Origin: Xaviernesmea oryzae
Lineage (GTDB): Bacteria > Pseudomonadota > Alphaproteobacteria > Rhizobiales > Rhizobiaceae
Assembly (NCBI RefSeq): GCF_900177415.1
Contig: NZ_FXAF01000005.1
Coordinates: 60,673-124,672 of the forward strand
DNA: 64,000 nucleotides
Reading direction: 5' to 3'
The notes below the pieces were generated by a model that was given only the letters and a program-made list of their open reading frames with translations, was not told the DNA's origin and did not search any database. Below are positions 1-8,638 of the stretch, in pieces (position 1 is the stretch's first letter; the number at the start of each line of letters is the position of its first letter). Made by a program: the position numbers and the translations under genes.

Positions 1-48
1 TCAGTCAGGCTCCTATCCGCCCGTCTGAATCATAGCCGTCAATTCAAA

Positions 49-366
49 TCAATGGGTCCTGACCCTAAGCTTCTTGCCTCCCGAGGCAATACGGAGCGCC
101 TGGTACGCGCCGGTCAGAAGCACATCTGCCTTATCGGACACGATCATCGCCGCTCCGGTGCTAAGTGCGTTGGCGCTAACCAGTTCGATCTTCACGCCAT
201 TCTTTTCAAACATGCCCTTTGCCATGCCGACCCAGAAAGGCCCGTAATAGATGACGCTCGGCGTATTGACCGCGACGCGAAGGGTATTCTCCTGCGCCAG
301 CGCGGATTGTGCGATGGGCATGATCGAAGTCAGCAGGGCTACCCCTGCGGCTTTAAGTTTCCGCAT
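49..366 (-). pseudogene. Truncated ABC transporter substrate-binding protein (NMT1/THI5-like)
   Basis: The frame starts at an ATG ending at 366 with an AAAGGAGG-type ribosome-binding site just upstream. It opens with a clear Sec signal peptide (Lys-rich start, hydrophobic core, cleavage near ALAQ), then a stretch typical of nitrate/sulfonate/thiamine-precursor binding proteins (APSVIYYGPFWVG-like, then a segment resembling KGMFEKNGVKIELV). It stops after about 105 residues, whereas the family runs to about 320-340. The remaining lobes are not found in the last 48 bases, so the gene was cut off by a rearrangement near position 50-60. No permease or ATPase is next to it. The family call is moderately sure; the loss of the 3' end is directly visible. 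Confidence 0.6.
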
Positions 367-427
367 GTGTTCCTCCTTTTGTGTTCTGGTTGCCAAATCT
401 GGGAGCTAGAAATGTCCGGCTCAGTCG

Positions 428-1336
428 CTATTTGCGATCATCTGCAGATTGCAGATCGAAAAACCGCGCCAATGCATCTGCCACGGCCTCCGGTTGTTCC
501 TCTGGCTGGAAATGTCCACAGTTCGCGATGATTTCGCCCCTCACGTCGGAGGCGAATGGACGGAGCGCTGCGGAGATGTCCGGGATCGACCCTTGATCCG
601 CACTGAGGCCGAGCACGGGCATCGCCAGCTTCCGGTCACGTGAAAGCGCCCGGTTCTGCTCGGCCGAAAGCGCCGCAGCACGATAGAACGATAGACCCGC
701 TCGCATTCCGCCGGGAGCGCAATATGTTCTGAGGTACTCCGAAATCTCCTCATAGCCATAGCAAGCGGGATTGGCCGTCTTGTTCCAGAAAAACCACTCG
801 AGATATGCTCTCTCCCGACCGGCCAGAAGCAGCTCCGGAAGGTCGGGGAGGGCGTGAAACGAGAAGTGCCAAGTCTTCCAAGACCGGTCGGAAGAAGAAG
901 GCAACATCTCGGGAAGTGTTACACCAGGAATTCCAGCATCCATCAGCGTCAGCGCCTGGATTTCATCGCCGAACAAATACGCGTAGGGAAATGCGACCCA
1001 CGCGCCGACGTCATGAGCCGCAAGGCAATATCGCTTGAGCCTGAGGTGATCCAAGAGATCGTGCACGCGCAGAGCGACAGTTTGGGTGTCATAACCATCT
1101 AGCGGTCGGTCGCTATCGCCTTGGCCCGGTAGGTCGATGGCGAATACGCGAAAGCGGCTGCCGAGCAGCGGGATCACCTTACGCCACGCGTACCAGCTCT
1201 CAGGAAATCCGGCGAGGAGCACGATGGTGCGCTCTTTCTCTGCGCCACCTGCGACATAGTGAAACCGCAGGCCGTTTACGGTTGCGAACTTGTGCTCGAA
1301 ACCCTCGGGTGCCGCCGGTAATGCGTAATGCGTCAT
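428..1336 (-). CDS. Alpha/beta hydrolase, epoxide hydrolase / haloacetate dehalogenase type
   Basis: A 302-residue alpha/beta-hydrolase fold protein, full length for the epoxide hydrolase group. The oxyanion region is AGFPESW (about residues 42-48), the nucleophile elbow is AAHDVGAW with Asp109 as nucleophile, the acid is probably Asp247 in SADQGS, and the base is His275 in NCGHFQPEEQP. An Asp nucleophile and the HxxP-like EEQPE ending point to epoxide or C-halogen hydrolysis rather than esterase activity. The ATG follows an AGAGGA site at good spacing. It faces the same way as the TetR gene upstream (50-bp gap), which may control it. The substrate cannot be told from sequence. Confidence 0.75.
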   Translation of the reverse strand: MTHYALPAAPEGFEHKFATVNGLRFHYVAGGAEKERTIVLLAGFPESWYAWRKVIPLLGSRFRVFAIDLPGQGDSDRPLDGYDTQTVALRVHDLLDHLRLKRYCLAAHDVGAWVAFPYAYLFGDEIQALTLMDAGIPGVTLPEMLPSSSDRSWKTWHFSFHALPDLPELLLAGRERAYLEWFFWNKTANPACYGYEEISEYLRTYCAPGGMRAGLSFYRAAALSAEQNRALSRDRKLAMPVLGLSADQGSIPDISAALRPFASDVRGEIIANCGHFQPEEQPEAVADALARFFDLQSADDRK

Positions 1337-1385
1337 AATTTGTCCTCTTCGTAAAAAACAGCGCGCTACATCGAGCTGTCCATGG

Positions 1386-1991
1386 TCATTCCAGAATTTT
1401 GAGGGCTAGGGCGACGAATGTGTCCGCGTTCTCGGTAGACGCCCCCGCTTTCCCAGCAACACGCATGCCATACAAGAGAGCGAGCAAAAGGTCGGCCACA
1501 ATCGCCGGCGCGTTTGTTGTGGTGATAGAGCCATCGTCCTGGCCTTGCGCAACGAGATTGACCAAAAAACTACGACGCTGGGAAATTTGCCTGTGCAGCG
1601 CATCACCCGCATGAGAGAACTGCGGCAGTTCGGCGATACCGGCCACCAGCAGGCAGCCAAGTTTGCCTTCCTTGCCTTGGCTCAGACGGACATAGAGACG
1701 CAGCAGCGCCGCGATTCGGGCGCGGCCGTTCTCGGCACTTTCCAACATTGCGGCAATTTCCGCTTCGCGCCTGGCGATGTAGCGGTCGAGCGCTTTCGCG
1801 AAGAGACCTTCCTTATCGCCATAGGCCTTGTAGAGGCTACCGACGGTAAGTCCGGTGGCCCGCGTGAGATCGCTGATCCCGACTGCCGAGAACCCGGAAG
1901 AGCTGAAGAGTTCAGTGGCGCGACCGAGCACACGATCTTCGTCGAACAGTCTCGGCCGCCCTCGAGCCCGATTTGTGATAGTTTGAGACAT
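1386..1991 (-). CDS. TetR/AcrR family transcriptional regulator
   Basis: A 201-residue one-component repressor. The N-terminus GRPRLFDEDRVL starts the HTH; the recognition part is the run around GISDLTRATGLTVGSLYKAY followed by DKEGLF, the classical TetR signature at residues 35-65. The C-terminal helical ligand domain is generic (a TetR_C type with MRVAGKAG near the end). The gene lies 50 bp upstream of the epoxide-hydrolase-like gene on the same strand and divergent from the GntR gene at 2245, a layout that suggests local autoregulated control. No strong Shine-Dalgarno was seen. The family is clear; the effector is unknown. Confidence 0.85.
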   Translation of the reverse strand: MSQTITNRARGRPRLFDEDRVLGRATELFSSSGFSAVGISDLTRATGLTVGSLYKAYGDKEGLFAKALDRYIARREAEIAAMLESAENGRARIAALLRLYVRLSQGKEGKLGCLLVAGIAELPQFSHAGDALHRQISQRRSFLVNLVAQGQDDGSITTTNAPAIVADLLLALLYGMRVAGKAGASTENADTFVALALKILE

Positions 1992-2244
1992 ATTGCAGAC
2001 CGATTAAGAAAGTGATCATTTCCTAAATGGACTGGTGAGCATTTGTCAAGCTCTGGAAATGTTGATCTGGGCCTTCAACGCTTCCTTCATCCAAGGAAGC
2101 CTTGCAGAATAGGCCCTTTGGCAACCTCTGGCGTTTTTCGCAGGCATAGTTAAAGCGGCCGGCGCCCAATCTCGAATATCAGAATGCAATTGAGAGTTCG
2201 GTTGTGGTATGCTAGGGATCCAAAACGAAAGAGGAAATTGAGCC

Positions 2245-2877
2245 TTGGATCCTTATGAAATTATACGCGAACAGATTCTAAGCTGTCGCTTACCACCCGG
2301 CGCGGAAATATTTGAGCAAGAGTTGGCCAAGCAGCTTGGCGTTTCGAAGTCACCAATTCGGGAAGCGCTGCTACGGCTACGCGGTCAGGATCTCGTCGAT
2401 GTCAGGCCTCGGCGCGGTTACCGTGTGAGGCCAATCTCGATTAAAGAAGCAACGGAGATGTACGAGCTTCGCGTCATGTACGAGGTTGCATGCGTTAGTC
2501 GGGTCGTGGATCGGGCGACGGATGAAGAGATTTCCAGCTTGAAAGAGTTTCGAAAAATCCCCCAAGAGATCGATTTGCACGGTTGGGTTTCAGTAAATAG
2601 ATGCTTCCATAGTACACTTGCGGACCTATCTGGGAACAGCCGACTGGCGCGAGTAAGCAAAGAATTGATCGAGCAGTTCGATCGCTTTACATTTATCAGT
2701 GGTTCGCAGCTGAAGCAGCCGCTCAATCCCGAATATTTGACGCAGCAGCACGCCGCATTGATCGAGGCGATTGAGCAGAGATCTAAACGAAGTGCCCAAG
2801 CCGCCATCAAAGAACACATCGAATTGGGAAGGCGTCGTACGATAGATTATCTACAAGCCTCACCCATCGTTTCCTAA
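2245..2877 (+). CDS. GntR family regulator, FCD (FadR-like) subfamily
   Basis: A 210-residue regulator with a winged HTH at residues 1-65 (PGAEIFEQELAKQLGVSKSP, then IREALLRL and the wing GYRVRPI), followed by an all-helical FCD ligand domain (FHSTLADLSGN, QHAALIEAIEQR, AIKEHIELGRRR) that carries the usual His/Asp/Glu metal-site pattern. The start is TTG at 2245: the codons fit the conserved beginning (DPYEIIREQIL), and GAGGAAA sits 7 bases upstream. It precedes the amidohydrolase at 2991 on the same strand and probably regulates the catabolic genes around it. The likely ligand is an organic acid, by analogy with the family. Confidence 0.88.
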   Translation: MDPYEIIREQILSCRLPPGAEIFEQELAKQLGVSKSPIREALLRLRGQDLVDVRPRRGYRVRPISIKEATEMYELRVMYEVACVSRVVDRATDEEISSLKEFRKIPQEIDLHGWVSVNRCFHSTLADLSGNSRLARVSKELIEQFDRFTFISGSQLKQPLNPEYLTQQHAALIEAIEQRSKRSAQAAIKEHIELGRRRTIDYLQASPIVS

Positions 2878-2932
2878 TGAAACGAGGGTCTTGATGGGGC
2901 ACTGCCAGTCGTTCCAACTCGTTCTATCATCT

Positions 2933-2948
2933 ACACAAGGGATTGTGT
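2933..2948. promoter_or_regulatory. Inverted repeat ACACAA-N4-TTGTGT, candidate operator
   Basis: A perfect 6-bp dyad with a 4-base spacer between the GntR stop and the GTG of the amidohydrolase. Its size and place fit a regulator-binding site, possibly for the adjacent GntR protein. The binding protein is inferred, not shown. Confidence 0.3.
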
Positions 2949-2990
2949 TTGTAAATCGCGTGCCTATTGCGAACCAGAAGGTTTTGAAAC

Positions 2991-3794
2991 GTGTTAATTG
3001 TCGATGCACAAATTCATCTCTGGGAAAGTAAAACTTCGCCCCCTCATCACCGTCAGGAGCCATTGACGGCGGATCAGGCTATTTTGGAAATGGATCGCGC
3101 TGGCGTCGCGCGGGCAATCAACTGCCCCGCGCTCTGGGATTCTCGCTCGAATGAGATTGCGGTGGATGCCGCGGAACGGTTCCCGGGTCGTTTCGCAACA
3201 ATGGGCTGGCTCCCGCTTGAGCCAGACGGCGACGGAAAGATACTGGAACATTGGAGGAGGCAGCCGGGGATGCTGGGGCTGCGGTTCGCCATCCTACAGC
3301 CTCAACATGTCGCTTGGTTCCTTAACGGGCAGCTGGACTGGATCTGGCAGGCTGCGGAGCGGTACTCAATCCCGCTCGCCCTCGCAGTTCCTGGTCATAT
3401 GGACGAGGTTTGCGCGATCGCGAAGCGATATCCAAATCTTCGCCTTCTCATAGATCATTTTGGCGCCGGACATGCCGGAAAAGTCCCAGACGCACTATCC
3501 CATCTGCCGAAGTTGCTTAGCTGCGCAAGATTCGAAAACGTTGCCGTAAAGGCAACTGCTGCACCGGGCTACGCCACTGACGATTATCCGTTCAGAAGTG
3601 TTCATGATTCACTCCACAGTGTGTTTAAAGCGTTCGGGGCGCGAAGGATGTTTTGGGGTACGGACATCACTAGGATGCCGTGTACGTGGCGAGCGTGCAT
3701 CGATCTGTTTACGCAAGAGCTGCCGTGGCTGGCTGGTGAGGATTTGGAGCAGGTGATGGGTGGCGGAATTTGCAGCTGGATCGGATGGCGCTAG
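2991..3794 (+). CDS. Amidohydrolase family 2 (TIM-barrel) protein
   Basis: A 267-residue protein of the Amidohydro_2 group (lactonases and decarboxylases such as LigI- or ACMSD-like enzymes). It opens with VDAQIHLWE, where the usual HxH metal pair is QxH as in many members, has a conserved LLIDHFGA segment at about residues 155-162, and the signature GTDITRMPCTW near 222-232 that holds the catalytic Asp. The start is GTG at 2991 with a weak AGAAGG upstream. It probably hydrolyses a lactone or amide in the same pathway as the neighbouring hydrolases and is a likely target of the GntR regulator. The exact reaction is not readable from sequence. Confidence 0.8.
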   Translation: MLIVDAQIHLWESKTSPPHHRQEPLTADQAILEMDRAGVARAINCPALWDSRSNEIAVDAAERFPGRFATMGWLPLEPDGDGKILEHWRRQPGMLGLRFAILQPQHVAWFLNGQLDWIWQAAERYSIPLALAVPGHMDEVCAIAKRYPNLRLLIDHFGAGHAGKVPDALSHLPKLLSCARFENVAVKATAAPGYATDDYPFRSVHDSLHSVFKAFGARRMFWGTDITRMPCTWRACIDLFTQELPWLAGEDLEQVMGGGICSWIGWR

Positions 3795-4297
3795 AGATAT
3801 TGCGGCCCGAGCAAGCAAGCGTCGAAAGGCTCCCATCTGCTTTGTTGCGCATCATCCCAAATTGCGCCGGTCGCTGAAGCGCTTTCGAAGGCCACGCCAC
3901 GCCCGTGCGACCCAGTGTAAACTAACACGCCTCGACGAAACCAGGTTATCACAACCGCTCGGTCCGAGGTCACCCTCGCTTAACCAAACAGTGCCGTTCC
4001 ATCTTGGAGCATCGATCGTCTGTAAGAGCAAGGCGAACATCAATAGCTTGAGTCTGACAGCTAGGCCGCTCTTCCGAACATTGAGTGGATCGGCACCTTG
4101 GCGCGAGGGAGCTTGTGTTTGTCGAACAAACACGTCGATCTCTAGAACACTTTGCTCACGTGCATGCCGACTATCCAGGCGGGATTAGCCAGTTGCTTCT
4201 AGTCGACTTTTCGCAACATTTGCCGGAGCCAACACGGCACTAGGATATTAGAGGCGTTAAGTGGAAGCGGTAAAATAAATTTTCCCCATTGATGTTG
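3795..4297. other. Gene-free stretch with a 19-bp palindrome at 4115-4133
   Basis: About 500 bases without a convincing gene. The small frames here have no motifs, no ribosome-binding sites and no family resemblance. The only visible structure is the dyad GTGTTTGT-CGA-ACAAACAC at 4115-4133, 8-bp arms with a 3-base centre, about 165 bases upstream of the hydrolase promoter. It is a candidate operator. Confidence 0.4.
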
Positions 4298-4326
4298 TTG
4301 ACATTTTTTCATAGCTAGAATATCAA
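4298..4326 (+). promoter_or_regulatory. Sigma70-type promoter for the first hydrolase gene
   Basis: TTGACA at 4298-4303, a 17-base spacer, and TATCAA at 4321-4326. Transcription would begin near 4333, downstream of an alternative GTG at 4329. This supports the ATG at 4392 as the true start of the hydrolase. Confidence 0.55.
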
Positions 4327-4391
4327 CAGTGAATTATTACCGCCCACTGGTGGATGGACCGCATTGTAACGAAGCTGAGATTGGAGGCCGT

Positions 4392-5501
4392 ATGATCGAG
4401 AGCTTTGGGAATTCTTCTTTGGCCCTGAGCCTTGCCGAGGGTGACCTGACTGCCGAGAATGAGGCTGCACTCCGCCAATTTACCCTACAGCGACTGTTGG
4501 GATATGGCCTTGAGTTCGGCGATGCGAATGCCCTGCGCGATTTGGTGGCCGGAGGCGCCGACTGGCACAATGCGGCGCTGGCGCTCGCCGATCAGCGCCT
4601 GGCTTTGCTCGAGGAGCGTCGTTCTTCCCCAACTTCCCGACACACTCGGCGCGATGTGCATTATCGTGCGTCTGCATTGCTTCGAGCCAGTCAAGTTATG
4701 ATGACAACTGATACGGAGTATCGGCGCGAAATCTATGACCGAGCGGCAAGAGAGTTCAGCCTCGCAATCCTGGATGACGAAGGTAGGGAGCGTGTTGTTC
4801 TTGACGGAGAGAATGGCAGGATCGCTGGATGGTACTTCTCAGCAGGCGCCGGCGTAACGCCCGTCGTGATCATCGTTGGCGGTGTTGAAGGATGGGCCAT
4901 GGACGCCGAACCGTATGGTCGCGTCTTCGCCGAGCGCGGCATCAGTGTCCTTCTGATCGATGCTCCGGGGCAGGGGGAGAGCCGCTTCCAGTTTAGCACT
5001 TATATCAGTCGCGAGTGGAAGCGCGCGATGCTGCCAGTTATTGAATACGCGCACGTTAGAGCCAGGGGTGCGCCGGTCGGCTTGCTCGGCAATAGCGTCG
5101 GCGGAAACTTCGCATGCCACCTGGCGGCGGATCCGCGTGTCGCCGCGTGCTGCAATAATGGAGCGCTCTTGGATCCGATCAAGCAACGCGAGCGCAAGTC
5201 ATTCTTCCTGAAAATGATCGCAGCCACCGGGGGACTTGAGGGTTTCGCATTGGAAGAGGCGTGGAGCACTCTGGAAATGACGCCGGAGTCGATGAATTTT
5301 ACATGTCCCTTGCTAATCGTTCAGGGTGGCGAGGATCCTCTCGTCTCAGTGGCTGAATCCAAACTCATGCTGGATTGGTCGAAGTCTCCCGACAAACAGA
5401 TGTATGTCTTCGAAGAAGGGGATCATTGTATCTATCGGCGTCCCGCCGACAAATACAATCTCATCGGGGACTGGTTTCAGGAAAGACTTCTCCGGGAATA
5501 G
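4392..5501 (+). CDS. Alpha/beta hydrolase of the 2,6-dihydroxypseudooxynicotine hydrolase type (copy 1)
   Basis: A 369-residue serine hydrolase: an N-terminal helical region of about 140 residues, then an alpha/beta core. Counting from the ATG at 4392, the nucleophile is Ser235 in GNSVGGN, the acid Asp315 in GGEDPL and the base His345 in GDHC; the oxyanion region is GGVEGWAMD. This layout matches 2,6-dihydroxypseudooxynicotine hydrolase and the FrsA-like family. The ATG is preceded by GGAGG at 4383-4387 and lies downstream of a good promoter. A paralogue at 8639 shares the same motifs, including CCNNGA after the nucleophile strand. It probably cleaves a C-C or ester bond in an aromatic or polyketide-like substrate. 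Confidence 0.75.
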   Translation: MIESFGNSSLALSLAEGDLTAENEAALRQFTLQRLLGYGLEFGDANALRDLVAGGADWHNAALALADQRLALLEERRSSPTSRHTRRDVHYRASALLRASQVMMTTDTEYRREIYDRAAREFSLAILDDEGRERVVLDGENGRIAGWYFSAGAGVTPVVIIVGGVEGWAMDAEPYGRVFAERGISVLLIDAPGQGESRFQFSTYISREWKRAMLPVIEYAHVRARGAPVGLLGNSVGGNFACHLAADPRVAACCNNGALLDPIKQRERKSFFLKMIAATGGLEGFALEEAWSTLEMTPESMNFTCPLLIVQGGEDPLVSVAESKLMLDWSKSPDKQMYVFEEGDHCIYRRPADKYNLIGDWFQERLLRE

Positions 5502-5510
5502 CAGGAAGTA

Positions 5511-5573
5511 ATGGCCGAGCGTGGTATCTTGGTCGATCAAGCGATCATTCACGGATGGACCATCGTAACGGGT
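5511..5573 (+). pseudogene. Fragment of an IS6-family transposase
   Basis: Reading in frame from 5511 gives MAERGILVDQAIIHGWTI, which resembles the segment of IS6/IS26-type transposases just before the DDE core (LAERGI-V----IHRW). Only about 20 codons remain and both ends are lost. It belongs to the insertion-sequence remains that fill 5.5-6.9 kb. Confidence 0.45.
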
Positions 5574-5648
5574 GTTCTCCCCCCACATTGTCGTCCATCG
5601 CCTGATCTGTGATCGACGTTCCATGGAAGAGCGAGAAGGAGTTTCTCC

Positions 5649-5840
5649 ATGGAGACTACATTTCTCACGACGCGACGGAGCCGACGTGAATGTCATTGTC
5701 AATGGCCTGACGAGGTCAAGGCGCGGATTGTGTCGGAGAGCTATTCAGTTCCGAGGCGAATGTCGGTCAGCCGGCTGATGCCGCGCCAGACGACTGTATT
5801 TCCCGGCGGTGGATCTGATGTTCGCAAGGTAACCACCTAA
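5649..5840 (+). pseudogene. Degraded IS66-family TnpA (OrfA) fragment
   Basis: The frame contains WPDEVKARIVSES, the hallmark of the small IS66 accessory protein TnpA (REWPDEVKARIVAE-type motif), followed by a frameshifted remainder in which the PGA-V-AVA helix is scrambled. TnpA proteins are normally 110-140 aa, so this is a broken relic. No intact TnpB or TnpC is present. Confidence 0.5.
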
Positions 5841-6109
5841 GCAAGCGCGTTTTTTGAGATAGAAATTTAGAGTTCCCGGCTTCGCCTGCCTGCGGAAATA
5901 TACGGATCCGTTTGAATCGGATATCCAGGCGGACTTTAGTGATTTCGTCGGTATCGCCGCGAACTTCAATGAGATGCTGGCCAATAGTTTCAACATCACG
6001 CATTTCAGCCGATATCGTGTGATCTCCGTTGCCAGCTAAACGGTCGACGATGGCGTGGACGACGAAGTGTGTGCCAAGCCCTAGTCAGGCAGTAGAGCTC
6101 GTAGATATC

Positions 6110-6191
6110 ACTTTCGCGTAAGCGGTCAGCCGATGGCGTTAGGCTTGAAGTTCCAGGGCATAAGCGCCTCGATAACCGCTTACACTTTCGC
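6110..6191. repeat. 8-bp target-site duplication ACTTTCGC flanking the mini-element
   Basis: Identical octamers at 6110-6117 and 6184-6191 bracket the 66-bp element. Their perfect identity suggests the insertion is younger than the frameshifts in the surrounding transposase relic. Confidence 0.75.
6118..6183. mobile_element. 66-bp IS66-like mini-element (MITE) inside the IS4 relic
   Basis: The element starts GTAAGCGGT and ends ACCGCTTAC: 9-bp perfect terminal inverted repeats followed by imperfect ones, with ends like the IS66 family (GTAAGCG). It is flanked on both sides by ACTTTCGC, an 8-bp duplication, the size IS66 elements make. Excising the element plus one duplication restores the host transposase frame exactly. 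It has no room for a gene and must have been moved in trans or be an extreme internal deletion. Confidence 0.75.
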
Positions 6192-6918
6192 GATCGCCGA
6201 CATGAATGCATCGGTCTGGTTGACCGAGAAGCCCGACGGATTGGCGAAGGTTTTCCAGCCAACGGATGTTTCTTGGCCCTCGATCGGAACGCGCGTCGGA
6301 TTGATCGTGTGCTTCAGCTGAGCCGTGCCCTTGAACTTGTCGCGGCTCCAGAACTTGACGGCCGCCAACCCCAAGGGTAGCTCATCCAAGGTTACAGCAA
6401 GGCTAGAATGCATCAATGTTCCGCAGACAGTGTGGTGACGCAGCCGCTCCTGTTTGTCACGGCCACTGTTGACGCTCTTCGTAAATCCAACGGCATGCGG
6501 ATTACGGCGCTGATAAGTGAATTCGGTTGTGTCCTGCAGCACCAGGATCGGACCTTGGGAAGCATCGTAGCGCTGAGCGGTCGCGGCAAAATGACCGTTG
6601 AGGATATCGCCTTCATCAACACTCGGGTTTGAGAAAAACCGATAAGCGGCCTTTGTGTTGGCCCAGTCCTGGCAGGCGAAAAGAATAGAGCCCGCCCATG
6701 TGCTCTCCGAGCTGTCGTAAAAGTTCTCTGCAGCGTCGACCAAGGCGAGCATCCTTGAATGACCCCGCGTCTATTTCCTGCTTGCTCCAATGGCCATCAG
6801 TATCAGCCATCATATCGTCTCGAACCGACATAAAGCACCGCCTTAAAAGAATCAGGTGCTCGACAAAGAATCATAGGTGATTCTTCCGATTCAAGATTTC
6901 CGTGGCAACGCGCCGTGG

Positions 6919-8079
6919 TCATCTCGTCACTTTTGCTCTTCTGATCGAGGATACATCCGGGGCGCCGATCATCGCCATGGTGTAGGCGAGTTCGGATTTC
7001 AGAATCTCAACTGCGCGCTGAGCACCTGGCTTACCACCTGCTGTCACGCCGTAAAGGGTAGGGCGGCCAAAGAAACAGAACTTCGCACCTAAGGCGAGGG
7101 AGATAGCGATGTCCGATCCCCGCCGGATTCCACCGTCGAGGAATAGAGGTTTCTCCGGCTGCTCATCGTCAATATTCGATATCAGCGAATCGATGCTGGC
7201 CTGCATTGTATCCAGCTTATTCCCGCCATGGTTCGAGATGGTTACGGCGTCGGCCCCAAGGCTCAGCGCGCGGGATACGTCCTGGGGGTGCACGACACCT
7301 TTAATTACCAAGCGCCCTGGCCATTCCCGGCGAACAGCTTCCAAATCATGCCAGTCGATGTTTCGACACCAGTTTTGGATGTAATATTGACTGATTTCCT
7401 TCTGTCTGCTGCCAGACGGAGCATAGCGCGCCCAGCTACCAAGTAGAGGCATCCCCCCGCTTCTTAGGAATTCGGCGGTCCAGACGGGATGCCGCAAGGC
7501 ATCGACCGCAAGCTTGGGAAAGGTCCTGACAGTCGGTCCGCTTGCCATCGAAATGCCAGTGCGCGCGGCGACTTGGCTGACATTGGGGATCGGGTAGTCA
7601 ACGGTTACCACCAGAACCTTTACTCCAGCTTGGCGTCCACGGCGGATCACGTCGAGATTCACTTGATCCAGCTTGGAAACGTACATCTGGAACCATGTAT
7701 GATCAGGCGCAATGCGGATAATTTCCTCCAGTGGAGCGCTTGCAGCGCCCGACAGGATAAAAGGAATGTTTGCCTCTCGGGCTACTTCGGCAAGAATCCA
7801 GTCGGCGCCGCGGCGATAGATGCTAGTCATCCCAACCGCGGAAATGCCAAAAGGAGCGGCGTAGGTCTGATCAAACAGCGTCACGCTCGTGTCAACGGGC
7901 GTAACCTTCACCAGGCTTCTTGGAACAAATTTGAACTGCCTAAATGCATTGATATTTCTCGTTGCCGTTCCGCCGTCGCCGGCGCCTGTTTCTATATAGT
8001 CACCGATAAACTTCGGTAGGCGGCGCATAGCCATGCGCTGGAGATCGTCAATCGTTATCGCTTTAGCTGCCTTTGCCAT
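6919..8079 (-). CDS. FMN-dependent alpha-hydroxy-acid oxidase/dehydrogenase-like protein
   Basis: A 386-residue (beta/alpha)8 flavoprotein of the lactate/glycolate oxidase family. Seen: AAPFGISAVGMTSIYR (FMN phosphate side), FQMYVS (about 130-135), VVTVDYP, the active-site His284 in ISNHGGNKLD, and the FMN loop LFLDGGIRRGSDI. Normally an Arg follows the His as HGGR or HGAR and binds the substrate carboxylate. Here it is Asn287, a change also known in MftD-like members, so the substrate may not be a simple 2-hydroxy acid. The ATG at 8079 follows GGGAGAA; a TTG at 8097 is an alternative. It sits between the IS remains and the second hydrolase gene, transcribed away from the latter. Confidence 0.85.
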   Translation of the reverse strand: MAKAAKAITIDDLQRMAMRRLPKFIGDYIETGAGDGGTATRNINAFRQFKFVPRSLVKVTPVDTSVTLFDQTYAAPFGISAVGMTSIYRRGADWILAEVAREANIPFILSGAASAPLEEIIRIAPDHTWFQMYVSKLDQVNLDVIRRGRQAGVKVLVVTVDYPIPNVSQVAARTGISMASGPTVRTFPKLAVDALRHPVWTAEFLRSGGMPLLGSWARYAPSGSRQKEISQYYIQNWCRNIDWHDLEAVRREWPGRLVIKGVVHPQDVSRALSLGADAVTISNHGGNKLDTMQASIDSLISNIDDEQPEKPLFLDGGIRRGSDIAISLALGAKFCFFGRPTLYGVTAGGKPGAQRAVEILKSELAYTMAMIGAPDVSSIRRAKVTR

Positions 8080-8139
8080 TCCGTCCCATTCTCCCAAGCA
8101 TGCTGTTCCAATTCAGATGGCGGTGGCAGGAACTATCGC

Positions 8140-8149
8140 TAGTGCACTA
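8140..8149. promoter_or_regulatory. Perfect palindrome TAGTGCACTA upstream of the FMN oxidase
   Basis: A 10-bp palindrome 60 bases upstream of the oxidase start. It fits the loose GT-N-AC half-site pattern of FCD-type GntR regulators, so it may be an operator for the regulator at 2245. This is inference only. Confidence 0.3.
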
Positions 8150-8638
8150 ACCGTTCTGACTTGTTCGTTTGAGTGCCTTTTTGCTGTCGGCTAGCATGCG
8201 TGGCGTGGCGCACGCACAGCGTGTTGATGGTTTCCGAACAATTAGGTGAGCATATTCGTTGGTTAAGCACGTCGTCACTCTCATTCACGGTACCGATCGG
8301 ACCGCTGTCTTTGCTTTCCTAATATCTCTATCCTACTTCTCCGTCAACAAGCCCGTCTCGGAAACTGGCGTGCGCGCGCCACAAAGGGGCTATTTATTAA
8401 AGAAAGGCGCATCTTCATTGACTTTACCCATCTGCCTAAGATATCAGGAGAGCTAACGAGGAGCATTAATTTGCCTGCCAAGTCGTCGCGTTAGTGACAA
8501 TATCAGGAAAGGGCTGGTGGCTGCCATTTGTAGCTGGAAGAATCTTGGCCGCTACGTCTATGGCTCTCTATCTCGTTTTGCAATTTGACTCATTGTGGCG
8601 ACAAAGCTGCAAGTCTGCTCATTTCTGGAGACCAGCCA
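8150..8638. other. Intergenic region between divergent oxidase and hydrolase genes
   Basis: No gene is supported in this stretch of nearly 500 bases. Frames are short and motif-free. It must contain the promoters of the two divergent genes, but no clear -35/-10 pair was recognised. Confidence 0.35.

Larger units (their letters stand above)
5875..6831 (-). pseudogene. Disrupted IS4-family (IS50/Tn5-type) transposase
   Basis: Three pieces read in order on the minus strand. The N-terminal part (6831 to about 6690) has FKDARLGRRCRELL, the Tn5-type DNA-binding start. After a frameshift, 6750-6192 reads DWANTKAAYRFFSNPSV and VLQDTTEFTYQ, the conserved first DDE region. Removing a 66-bp insertion at 6118-6183 restores GDRESDIYELYCL, the second DDE block. 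After one more frameshift, THFVVHAIVDRLAGNGDHT and RFKRIRIFPQAGEAG follow, and homology ends near 5875. The C-terminal catalytic Glu region is missing. The gene is clearly dead. Copies of this family are about 450-480 aa. Confidence 0.7.
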
